Under the pieces are notes generated by a model that worked only from the letters and a program-made list of their open reading frames with translations, made no database searches and was not told the origin of the DNA. This document shows, one piece after another, positions 20,485 to 33,466 of a stretch of DNA of 64,000 bases; the stretch's first letter is position 1, and each line of letters begins with the position of its first letter. The stretch comes from Papilionanthe hookeriana x Papilionanthe teres (taxonomy: Eukaryota > Streptophyta > Magnoliopsida > Asparagales > Orchidaceae): the NCBI GenBank assembly GCA_022702705.1, contig CM040424.1, forward strand, positions 144,961,165-145,025,164. Reading direction: 5' to 3'. The translations under genes and the position numbers were made by a program.

Positions 20485-22854
20485 GAGAGGCTGGAGGGCT
20501 TCCCAGGGGGAGTTAGGGACTGGGATCAGCTGCTCTTGGCAAGGGAAGAACAGCTGCAATGGCCACTGGGCATGGGGCAACTCAGCAAGGGAGAATTTCA
20601 ATGTTGGCTCACATGTGAGCTCTCGGGTGTGGTGTTTTCCGGCGATCCAGGCGGCTGGCCGGCAGGCATGGGTCACCCTCAGGTCCAGGTGGGTCAGGGC
20701 TGGAGGTTTGTGCAGTCAATTGGGCTTTGCCATGTTTAAAGGGGATGGCTTGGAATGGAATGGGGAAAAGGCTATTTTGGCTTGGGTTGGGTCAACCCAT
20801 GTGTTTGGGTTGGGTTCACCTCCCCATGACCTGGTTTTAGGCTGAGAGAATAAGTTAGGTCGACTGAGTCGAAGGTGGTGAGGTCTCTTTCTAAGAATAT
20901 TTAGATTAAATTTGGGTTAAGGGGAATCATGATTAAGGCTAATGACTTTAGGAGATTAAGGAAAGAGTCTCCTCCTTTTGCCCAAAATGGCATGGTGACA
21001 TGTAAAGAGGTTCTCATGGCTTCCATGTGGCTCATGCATGGCTTCATGGATTGCCTATGGCTTAGGATGGCTTGGCTTGATTTCATGGAAGTAGAATTTA
21101 GAAATTTTGGTACTTTGGTGGAGAATTTTCATGAAGCTTGATTTGGAATGGTTTAATGATGATCTTTAAACTTAGGGGTGATTTTGATTAAATGGATGAT
21201 GAGGGGAAGTGTCATGTGGGCTTTGGATGAATTTTGGGCCTTTTGAAGTCATTTTTGATGGGCTTTTAGGAAGGCTAAAGGGGATGGGCCTTTAGGTTTA
21301 AGAATGAATTCATGGATGAGAATTTGGTAGAAGTTTGGGCCAAATAATTGTTGGGTTTGGTTTAGGGATATGTCATGAGTGATTTGAAGTGAGTTTGGAG
21401 TGATTTTGGTTTGAATTGGGTTGGATTTGGGCCTCTTTGGTAAATGGGCCAATGTAGGTCAAATTGGGCTAACTTGGGCCAATGTTGGGCTAGGGTTGAA
21501 ATTGATGTAAAATTAATGTTGGGAAATGTTTATGGGAGTGTTTCAAAGAGGTTTTGACTTTGGTTGGGTTTTGATTTGGGGGTTTGGGCTTATTTGGGTT
21601 AGGTTTGGGTTTAGGTCAAAATTGGGCCTTTTAGTTTTGGGTTGAATTTGAGTGGGGTTTGGGTCCAAATTTTGGGCAAATTATGTTAGTGTTTTGTTTG
21701 TGGGGATGTTAGGGAAGGTTTAGAAAAGATTTGGGGTTAATTGGAGTTGAATTGAGTTAGTTTGAGCTAAGTTTGGGTCATGGGTCCAAATTAGGCTTTA
21801 AGGCCAAAAGTGAAATTGGATTAAAATGTCAATCAAATTGGACTTGGATTTGGTCTAGATTGATATTGTGGATGTTAAATTAAAGTTTAGAATTGAATTG
21901 GACCAGAATTTGGGTCATTGGGTAGGTTTGGTTTGACATTGGGTTTACTTTGGGTTAAAATTGGTCAAATTGGGAATTTTGACAAACGTGGGGTAAATTG
22001 ATAAAATTGGCCCATGGTGTAGTTGGACAAAATGAAATTAGGAATATTTGGGATTTTCTGGAATTTTTTGGGGAATTTTCTGAATTTTTTGGATTTTTTG
22101 GCTAAGAGGGGCTTTTTGGGTATTTGGAGAGTATTGGGGGGTATTTTGGAATTTTTGGTATTTTTGGCTATGGATGATCAATTTGAGTGGAGGGAAATGT
22201 TTAGGAATGATTTTGGGGAATTTTGGGTAATTTAGGTGATTTTGCAAATTTTGGGTAGTTTCAAGGGCATTTGGTAGGTTTGGTGGGTTTGGGTCCCCGG
22301 GGGTCAAAAATTGAAAATTTAGAAAATTGAAGATTGGGTAAATGTAAGAGGAATGAAATCATTTTGGTTGAGCCATGAAGCCATATCAAGCCCACATGAG
22401 CCATGAAGGGACTCATTTGAGGCATTCACTATGTTGTTCCTAACCCTCTTGCCTGAGGGCTTAGGGGTTAAGGACCATCCATGTGAATCACCTCCATGAG
22501 TCGGGAGGTCAAGTTGGGTATGGGTGTGGTTTTAGGAGGTGTGTGAAAGTGTAGTGTATAAGTGTAGTGTGTGTGTAAGTCAGCCCTCACTGCGACCGAG
22601 GCCACCTGGGGCGTCCTAAGGCCAAAGAGTCCTATGGAACTCATCCTTTAAACTTCCACATTTGATCTCGACCCTCTAGGTGATTAGGGGTCTACAATCA
22701 AGTTTGTGGAGTTTGCGGGGAGTTAAGAAGTGGTTTGAATTTCTAAGTGGTGGGTCCCAATTCAAATCCTCTAGGATAGTCGAAGGAAAAGCCTAAGGCT
22801 AGATCCTAAGTACTAAAGAGAGAAGAGAAGACCTCATAAAAAATGAGGTCAATA

Positions 22855-23930
22855 AGGACGCTCTAAAAGGTTTTGAAAGACCTATTTCTCCACCTAAGGT
22901 TGATTTAGAAAAACCGCCACCTCCATTTCCTCAGAGACTTCGTCAACAAAAGTTGGATAAGCAATTTTCAAAATTCTTGGAGATATTAAAGAAGCTTACC
23001 ATTAATATTCCATTTGCTGAAGCCACAGAACAAATGCCAAGCTATGCGAAATTTATGAAGGATATTCTTAATAAGAAGAGGAAGTTTGAAGAAAATGAGA
23101 CTCGTTGCACTTAGTGAGGAGTGCGAGTGCGATAATTCAGAAAAAGCTTCCTGAAAAACTTAAAGATCCTAGTAGTTTCACAATTCCATGTGCAATCAGA
23201 GAAAGATTCTGTGGAAAAGCTTTATGTGATTTGAGTGCAAACATTAACCTTATGCCTTTATCAATATTCAAAAGACTAGGACTAGGAGAAATAACCCCAA
23301 CTACTGTAACTCTGCAATTAGCAGATCGTTCGATCACATATCCTAAAGGAGTTATAGAAGATGTTTTGGTAAAAGTGGATCAATTTATTTTTTCTATGGA
23401 TTTTATTGTGTTAGATATGGAGGAAGATAGAGAGATACCCATAATTTTAGGGAGACCTTTTCTAGCTACAGGCAGAGCCATGATAGATGTGTAAAAAGGG
23501 GAATTAACGATGAGGGTTAATGATCAGACTGTTACATTTAATATTTCAAAATTGATGAAATATCCTGCAAGAGGTAAAGAAGATGAGTGTTATAGGATGT
23601 ATGTTATTGATTATTTAAGTGAATGTCATTTCAAATCAACTTATGAAGAGAATGTTGAAAGAGAAGAATTTGAATATAAGCAAGAAGATGAGTTATTTGA
23701 TTCTGAAGATTTTCAAGAGGAAGATTTAAAGTATGTTCATGAAAATTTTGAATTGTTGGATATGACTGTGAAAGATAAATCTTATGGTTCATCAATTGAA
23801 AAACCTCCTTAACTTGAGCTAAAAATGCTTCCTGAAAATTTGAAGTATGCTTTTCTAGGTGAATCCTCAACCTTGCCTGTTATAATTTCCTCTCAATTAA
23901 CTAAAAGAAGAAGAGAGTTTACTTGAAATT
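22855..23930 (+). pseudogene. Athila-1 protease region (gag end to protease)
   Basis: Starts abruptly at the LTR edge with the gag-protease linker (PPPPFPQRLRQQK-type region), so the gag half lies beyond the inserted giant element, outside the window. The protease is at 23105-23494: KALCDLSANINLMPLSIFKR, where the usual DLGAS is DLSAN, then TLQLADRSI, FIVLDMEED and IILGRPFLATGRAMIDV. An acidic Glu-rich linker follows (23510-23812). The words are typical of plant Athila elements. Stops interrupt the frame at about 23492 and 23811. The active-site Gly to Ser and Ser to Asn changes suggest loss of activity. Confidence 0.88.
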
Positions 23931-25344
23931 TTGAAAAAGTACAAGAAAGCCTTTGGATGGACAATTGCTGATATTAAAGGAATCAATCCTTCAATTTGTA
24001 TGCACAGAATTCTTATGGAAGATAATTGCAAACCGTGGGCTGATTCCCAAAGGAGATTAAATCCTTTTATGAAAGAAGTTGTGAAGAAAGAAATTTTAAA
24101 GTGGTTGGATGCTGGAATTATCTACCCTATTTCAGATAGTGCATGAGTTAGTCCTATTCACTGTGTTCCTAAGAGAGGAGGAGTAACTATGACTGTTAAT
24201 GAAAAGAATGAAATGATACCAACAAGACAAGTTATAGGGTGGCGAATATGCATTGATTATAGAAAATTAAACCTTGCCACAAGGAAAGATCATTTTCCAC
24301 TCCCTTTTCTAGATCAAATGTTGGATAGACTGGTCAGGCATAAATACTTTTATTTTCTGGATGGATATACTGGTTACCACCAAATTCAAATTACTCACGA
24401 GGATCAAGAAAAAACTACGTTTACCAGTCCTTTTGGTACGTTTGCTTTTAGAAGAATGCCCTTTGGTTTATGTAATGCCCCTGCTACATTTCAGAGATGT
24501 ATGATGGCTATTTTTTGTGATTTAATTGAAAAAGGGATTACAATTTTTATGGATGATTTTTTAGTGTTTGGAATTTTGTTTGAATCATGTTTAGAACATC
24601 TATCTAAAGTTCTAAAACACTGTGAAGAAACTAATTTGGTCATTAATTGGGAAAAATGCCAATTTATGATAGCAGGAGGAATTGTTTTGAGATATCGGAT
24701 TTCAGAAAAAGGTTTGGAGGTAGATCCTGCAAAAATTCAAGTTATATCTAATTTACCTTGCCCAACCAATGTAAGGGGAATTAGAAGTTTTTTAGGACAT
24801 GCTGGATTCTACAGGCGTTACCTTAAAGACTTTTCAAAAATTACAAAACCTTTATGCCGTTTATTGGAAAAGGATGTAATTTTTAATTTGTATGATGACT
24901 GCCGTAAAGCCTTTGAAACATTAAAAGAAAAATTAATTACTGCACCTGCAATAATTTCACCAAATTGGGAAAAACCTTTTGAATTAATATGTGATTCTAG
25001 TGATTTTGCTATTAGTGCTGTTTTGGGTCAGAAATATGATAAAATTTTTAAAGTAATTTATTATGCTAGTAAAACTCTTAATGAAGCTCAAATTAATTAT
25101 ACCACTATTGAGAAAGAGTTATTAGCTATAGTATTTGCCTTTGATAAATTTTGATCATATTTAATTGGAACTAAATGTGTTGTGCATACTGATCATTCTG
25201 CTGTCAAATACTTAATGAAGAATAATGATGCAAAATGAGACTTATAAGATGGATTCTTCTTTTGTAAGAATTTGATTTTGAAATACTAGATAGGAAGGGT
25301 TCTGATAATCAAATTGCTGATCATTTGTCCAAGCTTGAAATTTA
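23931..25344 (+). pseudogene. Athila-1 reverse transcriptase and RNase H
   Basis: RT fingers are at 23931-24146 (INPSICMHRILMEDNCKP, VVKKEILKWLDAGIIYPISD). After a TGA in place of Trp, 24189-25154 carries GWRICIDYRKLN, FLDGYTGYHQI, RMPFGLCNAPATFQ, the catalytic FMDD, and FLGHAGFYRRYLKDFSKI. RNase H follows with its Asp in LICDSSDFAISAVLGQ and Glu in TTIEKELLAIVFAFDKF. After a further TGA the remainder to about 25344 includes HTDHSAVKYL and DNQIADHLSKLE. This is the best-preserved RT in the window, but stops break the polyprotein. Confidence 0.92.
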
Positions 25345-26081
25345 AAAATCTCTCTGTGATATTGAAGAAATTAATGAACATTTTCCTGATGAAAAACTGT
25401 TCACTGTTAAAGAAAGGAATGTTCCGTGGTATGCAAACATAGTAAACTTAATTGTTAGTAATATTATACCCTATGGTTTGACATATCATGAAAAGAAGAA
25501 ATTTCTGTCTGATGCTAAGGCTTATTTTGGGATGACCCATTTTTATATAAATAAGGAAAGGATCTTATAATTCGAAGATGGTACCTTTGGAAGAGTCTTA
25601 TGAAATTATTAAAAAATGTCATGATTTTGATTATGGGGGACATTTTGGAAGTGATAAAACTGCATATAAAATATTACAATCAGGATTTTATTGGGCTACA
25701 ATTTTTAAGAATGTGAATGTTTATATTAAAAATTGTGATAGATTTCAGCGTGTAGGCAATATTTCTAGAAGAAATGAGATGCCCCTCAATTATATGTTGG
25801 AAGTTGAAATATTTGATGTTTGGGGATTAGTTTTTATGGGACCATTTACACCATCTTTCGGAAATGTGTCTATTTTGATAGCAGTAGATTATGTTTCCAA
25901 ATGGATTGATCTATTGCTTTACCTCGATGTGATGCTCAAAGTGTTGCAAAGTTTTTAGAAAAGAATATATTTTGCAGATTTGGAATACCAAGAGTAATCA
26001 TATCTGATGGGGGAAGTCATTTTAGAAATGTGATTATTGGGAAATTAGCAAAGAAATATCATATTAATCATCGCATTGCTA
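25345..26081 (+). pseudogene. Athila-1 integrase, truncated by LTR insertion
   Basis: The zinc-binding domain and the first part of the core are present (25578-25958: CHDFDYGGHFGSDKTAYKIL, FYWATIFKNV, CDRFQRVGNISRRNEMPLN, VWGLVFMGPF). The second Cys of the CxxC pair is a Phe and the first catalytic Asp of the usual LDFMGPF block is a Val. After a frameshift the core continues (FGIPRVIISDGGSHF) and stops at 26081, where a 7.4-kb LTR begins. The C-terminal third is missing from the window. Confidence 0.88.
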
Positions 26082-29000
26082 TGTCGGCATATTTTTAGGT
26101 TGGTGTTTTGTATTTTGAAAAAGGGGTCGCTTAACAGAAGTTGTCGGCGAAATTTTTATTTAATTTAAATAAATAATTTGAAAGGTAGTATTTAATTTTT
26201 GAAAATAATTTTAAATTTGAAGATTTTAAGATATTAAATCAAACCGATCTCACATCCCAAATAGTTTACATAAACGAGCACCGCACCACAAACCGTGTAT
26301 CTATCCCGAAGGATAGGCACACTGCTTGATGATGGGGCTCGATTAAATAAACTAGAAGATTTGTGACATCCGTTTGGTCTGCGAACCAATTTTATGTGCC
26401 GACAAATTCCCCTGCCTAATATGAAAACATTAAACAGGGTTTATATTACCTGGGTTCTTTAAAATTCCCTATAAGGGCAAGCCCCTATAGTTAATTACAT
26501 CTTAAGTGACGGGAATTACCTAAGAAAACTCTCGATAATAATCAATAATTCTGCTCTCAAGAATTTCAAAGTTTAAGTTTTCAAAGGATTGGATTTTGGA
26601 ATTTCAATAGGGAATGGATCAAGTTTGGAAGATTTTGTTTTGGGAATTCAAAGGAAGAAAAGTAGGAGAAATTACAGATTCGAAGCGAACTTCGGTAATT
26701 TCCCGACTATCCTATTGTTTGGCTTGAATTTAGGAAAGTCCTAATGTCTTTTTAATGTTTTGATTTTATCAATTTTAATTAATCAGGGCTTATATTTATA
26801 TGATAGAATCATACAAATAACTTCGAAGATGTGAGGGTTTATGTCGTATCGACGACTACCTCGGAATCCTAAGACCGGTTAGGGCTTAATTTGCAATGCA
26901 AATGCCTAACGAAGAGTTAAGGATTTATGTTGCACTAGGCAAACTACCTCGAAATCCTATGGGTTTGTTATTGAATTCTAGGAAAATTTTGCTGAAGTAG
27001 ACTCAGGTTTTGCTGATGACGATGGCCGTGCTGCCCACCATGCTCCGAGCTCCTTGTTGTCGCAGAGGTTTAGTTTTAGAAGTCATAAATCAGGGGATGA
27101 GAAAAGTGTTTTGGTTTAGAGAAAATCTTAATTTCCAAGTGTTTTTTGTGTTTTAATTAAAACAAATCTTAAAGTTGATTATAACGACACCGGTTAAGAT
27201 CCCACGGTTCCATCCTTCCGGCATCATTATTTTTATCGATTCACTTAGTCGAGATGAATTTGCTAAACTCAACTAAATGAGTTCCACACTTTCATCTGCA
27301 CGCGTGGAAATCCCGTTAGCAACACGTAGGTTACATCATCCGAGGTATTCCCGATCATCCAACAAGACGTTTTAATTTAGTTGTAATTGTAGTTTTGTGT
27401 TCTGTTTGTGATTAAATTTTGAGTTGTTTTATATTTTGGAATGTTGTGGCGGTGAATTTTATCTTGCGATGATTTTTAATTTAGTTTTGGTTTCAGTTTT
27501 AGGGACTATCCTAAAGGTGTGGGTTTTCATGCAACAATTGTTTATCATGCAAGAAAAAGTAAGTGCGATGCAATTAAAGAAATTGCAACAATGTAAATTG
27601 CAATAAAATAAAAGCGTACCTGGAGGGTCTTCCCGTCATCCCAAGCTGCACTTAAGACACAATTAGAGCATTTAAGCAAGTTCCTAGGTAAAACTAAGGG
27701 AAGGTTTATGATTTTCTACCAAGTTCCTAATCCTATAGCTAGTCATTTCCTATGACGTCTATGTTCCTTGTGTTTTGGTTTGAGGATGATTTTCTTCATC
27801 AAAGAATAATTAAGTTCAATTGTTCTTATGAACATCCTATCATATCGAGGAAGTGCTTAAGACAATTCTTAAACATCTTTTCAATATTTCTAGGATTGTT
27901 TTAAGTCCAAATGAATTTAATTATACAAATGAATTAATTGCCCGGGAATTCAAGTTTTGTTGTTATCTTGCTCAGTGAACTAGAACATTTGAATATCCTA
28001 TAGATGAAGTAACATTTCATTTAACGTTCTGTTTAGGAGTTATAATAACCAAAGCTCTCGAGGGCAAATTGGTGTTTCAAATGGTTTATGATTTAGTTTA
28101 ACTTTAATTAAAGGGTTTAAATTTGGAATAGCGTTCAAGTTGCTTCATATTTAATTTCTTTTTGTCTTAGGTGAGGTTATTTAATTTAATTTAATTTAAC
28201 TTTAATTTAATTTAATTTAATTTTAATTTTAATTTAATTTAATTTAATTTAATTTAATTTTATTTAACATGTTTTAATTTAATTTAACTTAATTTAATTT
28301 AATTTGTTTTAATTTAATTTAGTCTAATTTAATTTAATTTAATTTATTTATTTAATTTAATTTAATTAAATTTTTCATTTAATTTAACTTAATTAATCTT
28401 TAATTTAATTTAATTTGTTTTAATTTAATTTAATTCAATTTGATTTATTTAATTTAATTTAATTTTAATTTAATTTATTTTTTAACTTTAATTGAAATTT
28501 TAAAAGAGTTTAATAATTCAACTTTAGTTTAATGATTAAGTCGTTTAATATTTTAAATTTGAGTTATCATTTTAATTAAGAATTAAATATTAATGAGATG
28601 ACTAATTTAGGGATTTTTAAATTAAAGAATAAATCTCTCCCTAACAATATCCCTATTTTAATAGTTCCAATCTTACTATTCTTCCCAAATTTAATCAATT
28701 ATTTAATTAAGGTTTATTTCAATAATTTTAAATTATTTAATGGGTTCCTACCCTTTTAATTATTTAAATTTCAATCATCCAAATCAGATTAAGATCAAAT
28801 ATTTTACTTGTTAATTTTATTAAACCTAAAGTTTTAATTAAGGGTTAAAATTTTAATTACCATTTCGCCCTTTAAGCTTAATAATTTCATAACTCACTAA
28901 ATTGAGCTTAAATGCACTTGAAATTTTTATGTGACTTCACTCATATGTCAATAAAGACATGAGAGGAGAAAATATGATTTTTCTGTATTTAATTTATTTA

Positions 29001-32000
29001 TATAATTATTTTTGGTAGAAAATAGAGATTTCCAAGGAAAATTTAATAACATGACCAAGGGAAAATTTCTGTCCTTAAGAAAATTAGGGGACATTCCTAA
29101 TGACTGAGAGGACCATTTGGACCAATTTTGGTGATTTTTTGAATTATATTATTTTTATTATAATTATTTTAAGTTTTGGAGTGTTAATTAATTTAAAAAT
29201 AAAATAAAGGTTGAAAAATGAATTTTATATTTTTCAAAAATCTCTCTGATATCAAGGAAATCAAAGAATTAATTTTTGCAATTTTCTGATTTTTCTATGA
29301 TTTATTATAATTATTTTAGTGAAAATGCTAGAAAATACATTTTTTTAATTTTAAAATTACCCTAGGGCTTTAAAATTTAATATCTAATAAAATAGACCTA
29401 AGAAAAATATGGGGTTTGTTCCTAAGTGATTAAAATTAAAAATATGACATTTTGATGAATTTTATTTTTTTTGTGATTTTTATTATTTTTTAATTATTAA
29501 AAATATTAAAATAATATTAAAAATCAACTTTTTTAGAAAATTGAGATTTTAATTTTCTTAAATTTCCCTGATATCGGAGAGGCTCCAAAACCAATTTAGT
29601 GAATTTTTGAAAGATATTTTGAAAGTTATGAATTTTTAAAGTTAAAATTGACTAAACGACTTAATCAACCCATTTAGTAGAGGCTAACCAAGTCCAATCG
29701 ACTTCAAATTTTTATGGTGGGTTCCTCCGATCCTAAAGGTCAGTGGAGAATTGATTTCAAGTCAATTTGATGTATGGTTAACTCTAATTAATTAGGGATC
29801 TATTTTGGGTGTTTAAGCCAATTAGGGTTATTTTAAATGAACTAACTCAAAACCTATTTTTCCTAGGGTCCTCTAGTCATAAGGGACATCACCAAATTTT
29901 CCTAGAATTTATTTCACAACATGCTAATTATTAGAATTAAAATACTCAAAACAAGTAACATGAATTTGAAAAATCAATAACTTCTCATAGAGATGGCCTC
30001 TGACTTTGGAAAATTCAGGGAATGTTCTCAAATTCAGAGGCTTCAAAAGCCCTATGGTCTCATGCCATGGTGAATTTCTTATATGCATGGAGAATTAAAA
30101 GCGTGAAAACAGTTAATAAATTATTAAAAATAAAATACTTGATGAAATTAAATGATTTCTTTTCCACATTATTCTCCTCTGTTCACTAAGCAAGAGGGTA
30201 TTTTTATTTTATTTTTATGATTTTCCTACACAAAGTTATGAATTTTCCAAGTTCAGGGAATTAAATAAATAGAAAATATCCCTAATTTTCTATTTATCCG
30301 AGTCGGCGCCGTGTCATCCTCGGCATCTCCGAACGGCCACGCGACGCGCTCTCATTCGACGCCGCCGCTTGAGTCAGCAGCCCGGGTCCCGCGGTTCACG
30401 TACCATCTCCTGGTCCGACGCCATCTGAGCCGTCCGTCCGCGCGTGTATTGAATGAACGGCATCCGTTCATCGTCCCCGAGCCTCCTAACCTGAGAACCG
30501 TCCATCTTTTAGGCCTAAGATCTCACTCGATACTTGACCAAATTTAACGTTCTTATGCTCTATGGATTCATCTCGAGAAGACGAACACATCCATACGGTT
30601 TATGTGGGATGAAATTTACTCAATAAAAATGGAGAGTGTTCAGAAGCTCAGGAAGAAGAGTGAGGCCATACCTTTGCTCAGAGAAGTGTGGCTTTGATCC
30701 GAGGGTTGTTTCACCTTCGATCGGATCCCGCGAAGCTCCGAGATGAAGTCTCCCGGTCCGGTGAATCGCTCAGGTAGGATTTCGACCACGCCCGATCACA
30801 AAGCTTGGAGGCCGGAGCAACCGGGTGGCTCTGGAGATGGGGCTTTCGAGTGGGAAACTTCTCCTCTTGGTCCGGTGAAGGTGTAGGACCAATCAATTTG
30901 AAGATTGATCCATCGCGAAGAAGTGTCCTGGTTTTGGGCTAAAGTTCGAGCTCAAAATCGAACTCGACTCGGAGGGAATTGGGGTCGGAATTCAGTGGGA
31001 ATCAAATGCTCTATGTATGGGGAGTAGTCTGGAACAATTTTGGCAGAGTTTCCTTAAGATTTGTTTCAGCACCCTCATGGCCGAGAAGGGGTGGTGTTTA
31101 AATAGGAGAGGGTGGAGGGCCTCCCGGGAGAGTTAGGGCTTGGGATCGACTGCTCTTCGGCAAGAGAAGAACAGCCTACAATGGCCACCTGGGGATGGGG
31201 CAGCTCAACGAGGGAGAATTCCAAAGTTGGCTCACATGTGAGCTCTCGGCCATGGTGTTTTCCGACGGCATCGGTGGCCAGCAGCTGAGCATGGGTCACC
31301 CTCAAGGTCGGTGGGTCGTGGTCGGGACTTGGTGCAAGCAAGTGGCAATTGCCATGTGTAAAGGCTTTGATCCAAAGTAGAATGGGGCATGGCTAGTTTT
31401 GAGTTTAAATGGGTCAGTCTACCCATTTGGGCTTGGTGCACCCTTCAAGGTGGCTTTGGATGCCGTGGGGGATCAAAGGGATCAGCTGGTTTGGCATGGA
31501 GAAGTCTCCATCCAAATATATTTGGATTAAATTTAAGTTTAGGTGAATCATGATTAAGGCTAATGAGCTTTGAGGATTAAGGAAAGCCCTCCCTCTTCTT
31601 ACCCAATATGGCATGGTGGAGTGTCCAAGGCTCTCATGGCTCTCATGTGGCTCATGCATGGCTTCATGGCTCACCTTTGGCTTGGGGAAAGTTAAGTCAA
31701 TTTCATGGAAATGGATTTAAGAAATATTTTGGTATTTTAATGGAAATTGGCATATGGCTTGATTTGGGATGATTTGATGATGAATTTAGGACTTAGGTAT
31801 TGAGTTTAATTGAGAGTATGATGAGAGGAAATGTCATATGGGCTTTGGGACCAATTTTGGGCCTTTGGGTGTGGTAAAAGATGGGCTTTTAAAATGGTTT
31901 AAGGAATGGGCCTTTAAGTTTAAAAATGAATTTATGGATGGGAATTTTATAAAGAGGATGGGCCAAATAATGGTTGGGTTTAGCTCATGGATGTGTCATG

Positions 32001-33449
32001 AGTGACTTGAAGCAAATTGGGGGTGATTTGGGTTTGAATTGGGTTGAATTTGGGCTCTTTTGGTGAATGGGCCAATATAGGTCAAAGTGGGCCAAGTTGA
32101 GCCAATGTTGGGCTAGGATTGAAATTGATGTAAAATTAATGTTGAGAAATGTTTATAGGAGTGTTTCAAAGAGGTTTTGACTTTGGTTGGGTTTTGATTT
32201 TGGGGTTTGGGCTCATTCTGGGTTAGGTTTGGGTTTAGGTCAAAATTGGGCCTTTTAGCTTTGGGTTGAATTTGAGTGGGGTTTGGGTTTAAATTTTGGG
32301 CAAATTATGTTAGTGTTTTGCTTGTGGGGATGCTAAGGAAGATTTAGAAAAGATTTGGGGTTAATTGGAGTTGAATTGGGTGAGTTTGGGTTAGGTTTGG
32401 GTCATGGGTCCAAATTGGGCTTTAAGGCCAAAAGTGAAATTGGATCCAAATGTCAATCAAATTGGACTTGGATTTGGCCTAGATTGGTGTTGGGAATGTT
32501 GAATTGAAGTTTAGAATTGAATTGGACCAGAATTTGGGTCAATTGGGTAGGTTTGGTTCGACATCGGGTTCACTTAGTGGTTAAAATGGGTCAAATTGGG
32601 GGTTTTAACAAAAGTAGGGTAAATTGACAAAATTGGCCCATGGTGTAGTTGAACAAAATGAAATTGGGAATATTTGGGATTTTCTGGGAATTTTCTTAAT
32701 TTTTGGATTTTTGGGTCAAGAGGGGTATTTTGGGTATTTGGAGGGTATTGAGAGGTTTTTTTGGAATTTTTGATATTTTTAGGTATGGATGATCAATTTG
32801 AGTGATGTGGAAATATTTGGAATTGATTTTGGGGGATTTTTGGGTGATTTGGAAATTTTGGAGGATTTCAAGGGTTTTGGGTAGGCTAAGCGGGTGTAGG
32901 GTCCCGGGGGTCAAAAATTAAAAATTTGGAAAATTGAAGATTGGGTGAATATAAGTGGAATAAAATCATTTTGGTTGAGCCATGAAGCCATATCAAGCCC
33001 ACATGAGCCATGAAGGGACTCATTTGAGACATCCACTATGTTGTTCCAAACCCTCTTAGCCAAGGGCTTAGGGGTTAAGGACCATCCATGTGAATCACCT
33101 ACATGAGTCAGGAGATCAAGTTGGGTATAGGTGTGTGAAAGTGTAGTGTATAAATGTAGTGCATGTGTAAGTCGGCCCTTCACCGGACCAGTGCCACCTG
33201 TGGCAGATCCTAAGGCCAAAGAGTCCTTTAAGAACTCATCCTTTAAACTTCTACATTTGATTTCAACCCTCTAGGTGATTAGGGGTCTACAGTCAAGTTT
33301 GTGGAGTTTGCAGGGAGTTAAGAAGTGGTTTGAAATTCTAGATGGTGGATCCCAATTCTAGTTCTCTAAGATAGTCAAAGGAAAAGCCTAAGGCTAGATC
33401 CTAAGTACTAAAAAAAGAAGAGAAGACCTCATCAAAAATGAGGTCAACA
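26082..33449 (-). mobile_element. 7.4-kb LTR of a second giant-family element (3' LTR)
   Basis: The plus-strand start TGTCGGCATATTTTTAGG and the end ...GAGGTCAACA match the other LTRs over the full length. The right side continues into the PPT and 3' UTR of the same family (33450-33680 is homologous to 2776-3000), so this is the 3' LTR of a minus-oriented copy. The left flank is Athila-1 integrase (TGCTA). The flanks differ from those of the 15447-22854 LTR, so it marks a separate insertion. The CpG-rich island is at 30299-30500 and the TATA-like word at 31096-31105. The other LTR and the coding interior of this copy are absent. Confidence 0.9.
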
Positions 33450-33466
33450 AATGGACCCCCAATAGG
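33450..33466 (-). promoter_or_regulatory. Polypurine tract of second giant-family copy
   Basis: Minus strand CCTATTGGGGGTCCATT, identical to the motif at 2776-2792 and likewise touching the LTR terminus. Confidence 0.72.

Larger units (their letters stand above)
15447..22854 (-). mobile_element. 5' LTR (7.4 kb) of giant Tat/Ogre-type element
   Basis: Plus-strand edges are TGTACGGCTTATTTTTAGG at 15447 and ...GAGGTCAATA at 22854; they match the ends of the copies at 26082-33449 and 55963-63382. On the minus strand the LTR abuts the PBS. Its length of 7.4 kb is unusually large for an LTR. Internal landmarks shared by all copies, in plus-strand order, are: a duplicated 60-bp motif (16171-16230 and 16257-16318), an AT-rich TTTAA-type simple-repeat zone (17540-17900), a CpG-rich island (19680-19870), a TTTAAATA box (20475-20484), a G/T-rich zone (21450-22300) and a terminal hairpin (22830-22850). 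The last C of the terminus has become T, as expected for methylation decay. No conserved gene is seen inside. Confidence 0.92.

Noticed and set aside
30311..30547. GC-rich ORF in the LTR at 30311-30547
   Set aside because: It falls in the CpG-rich island; the other copies do not keep the frame.
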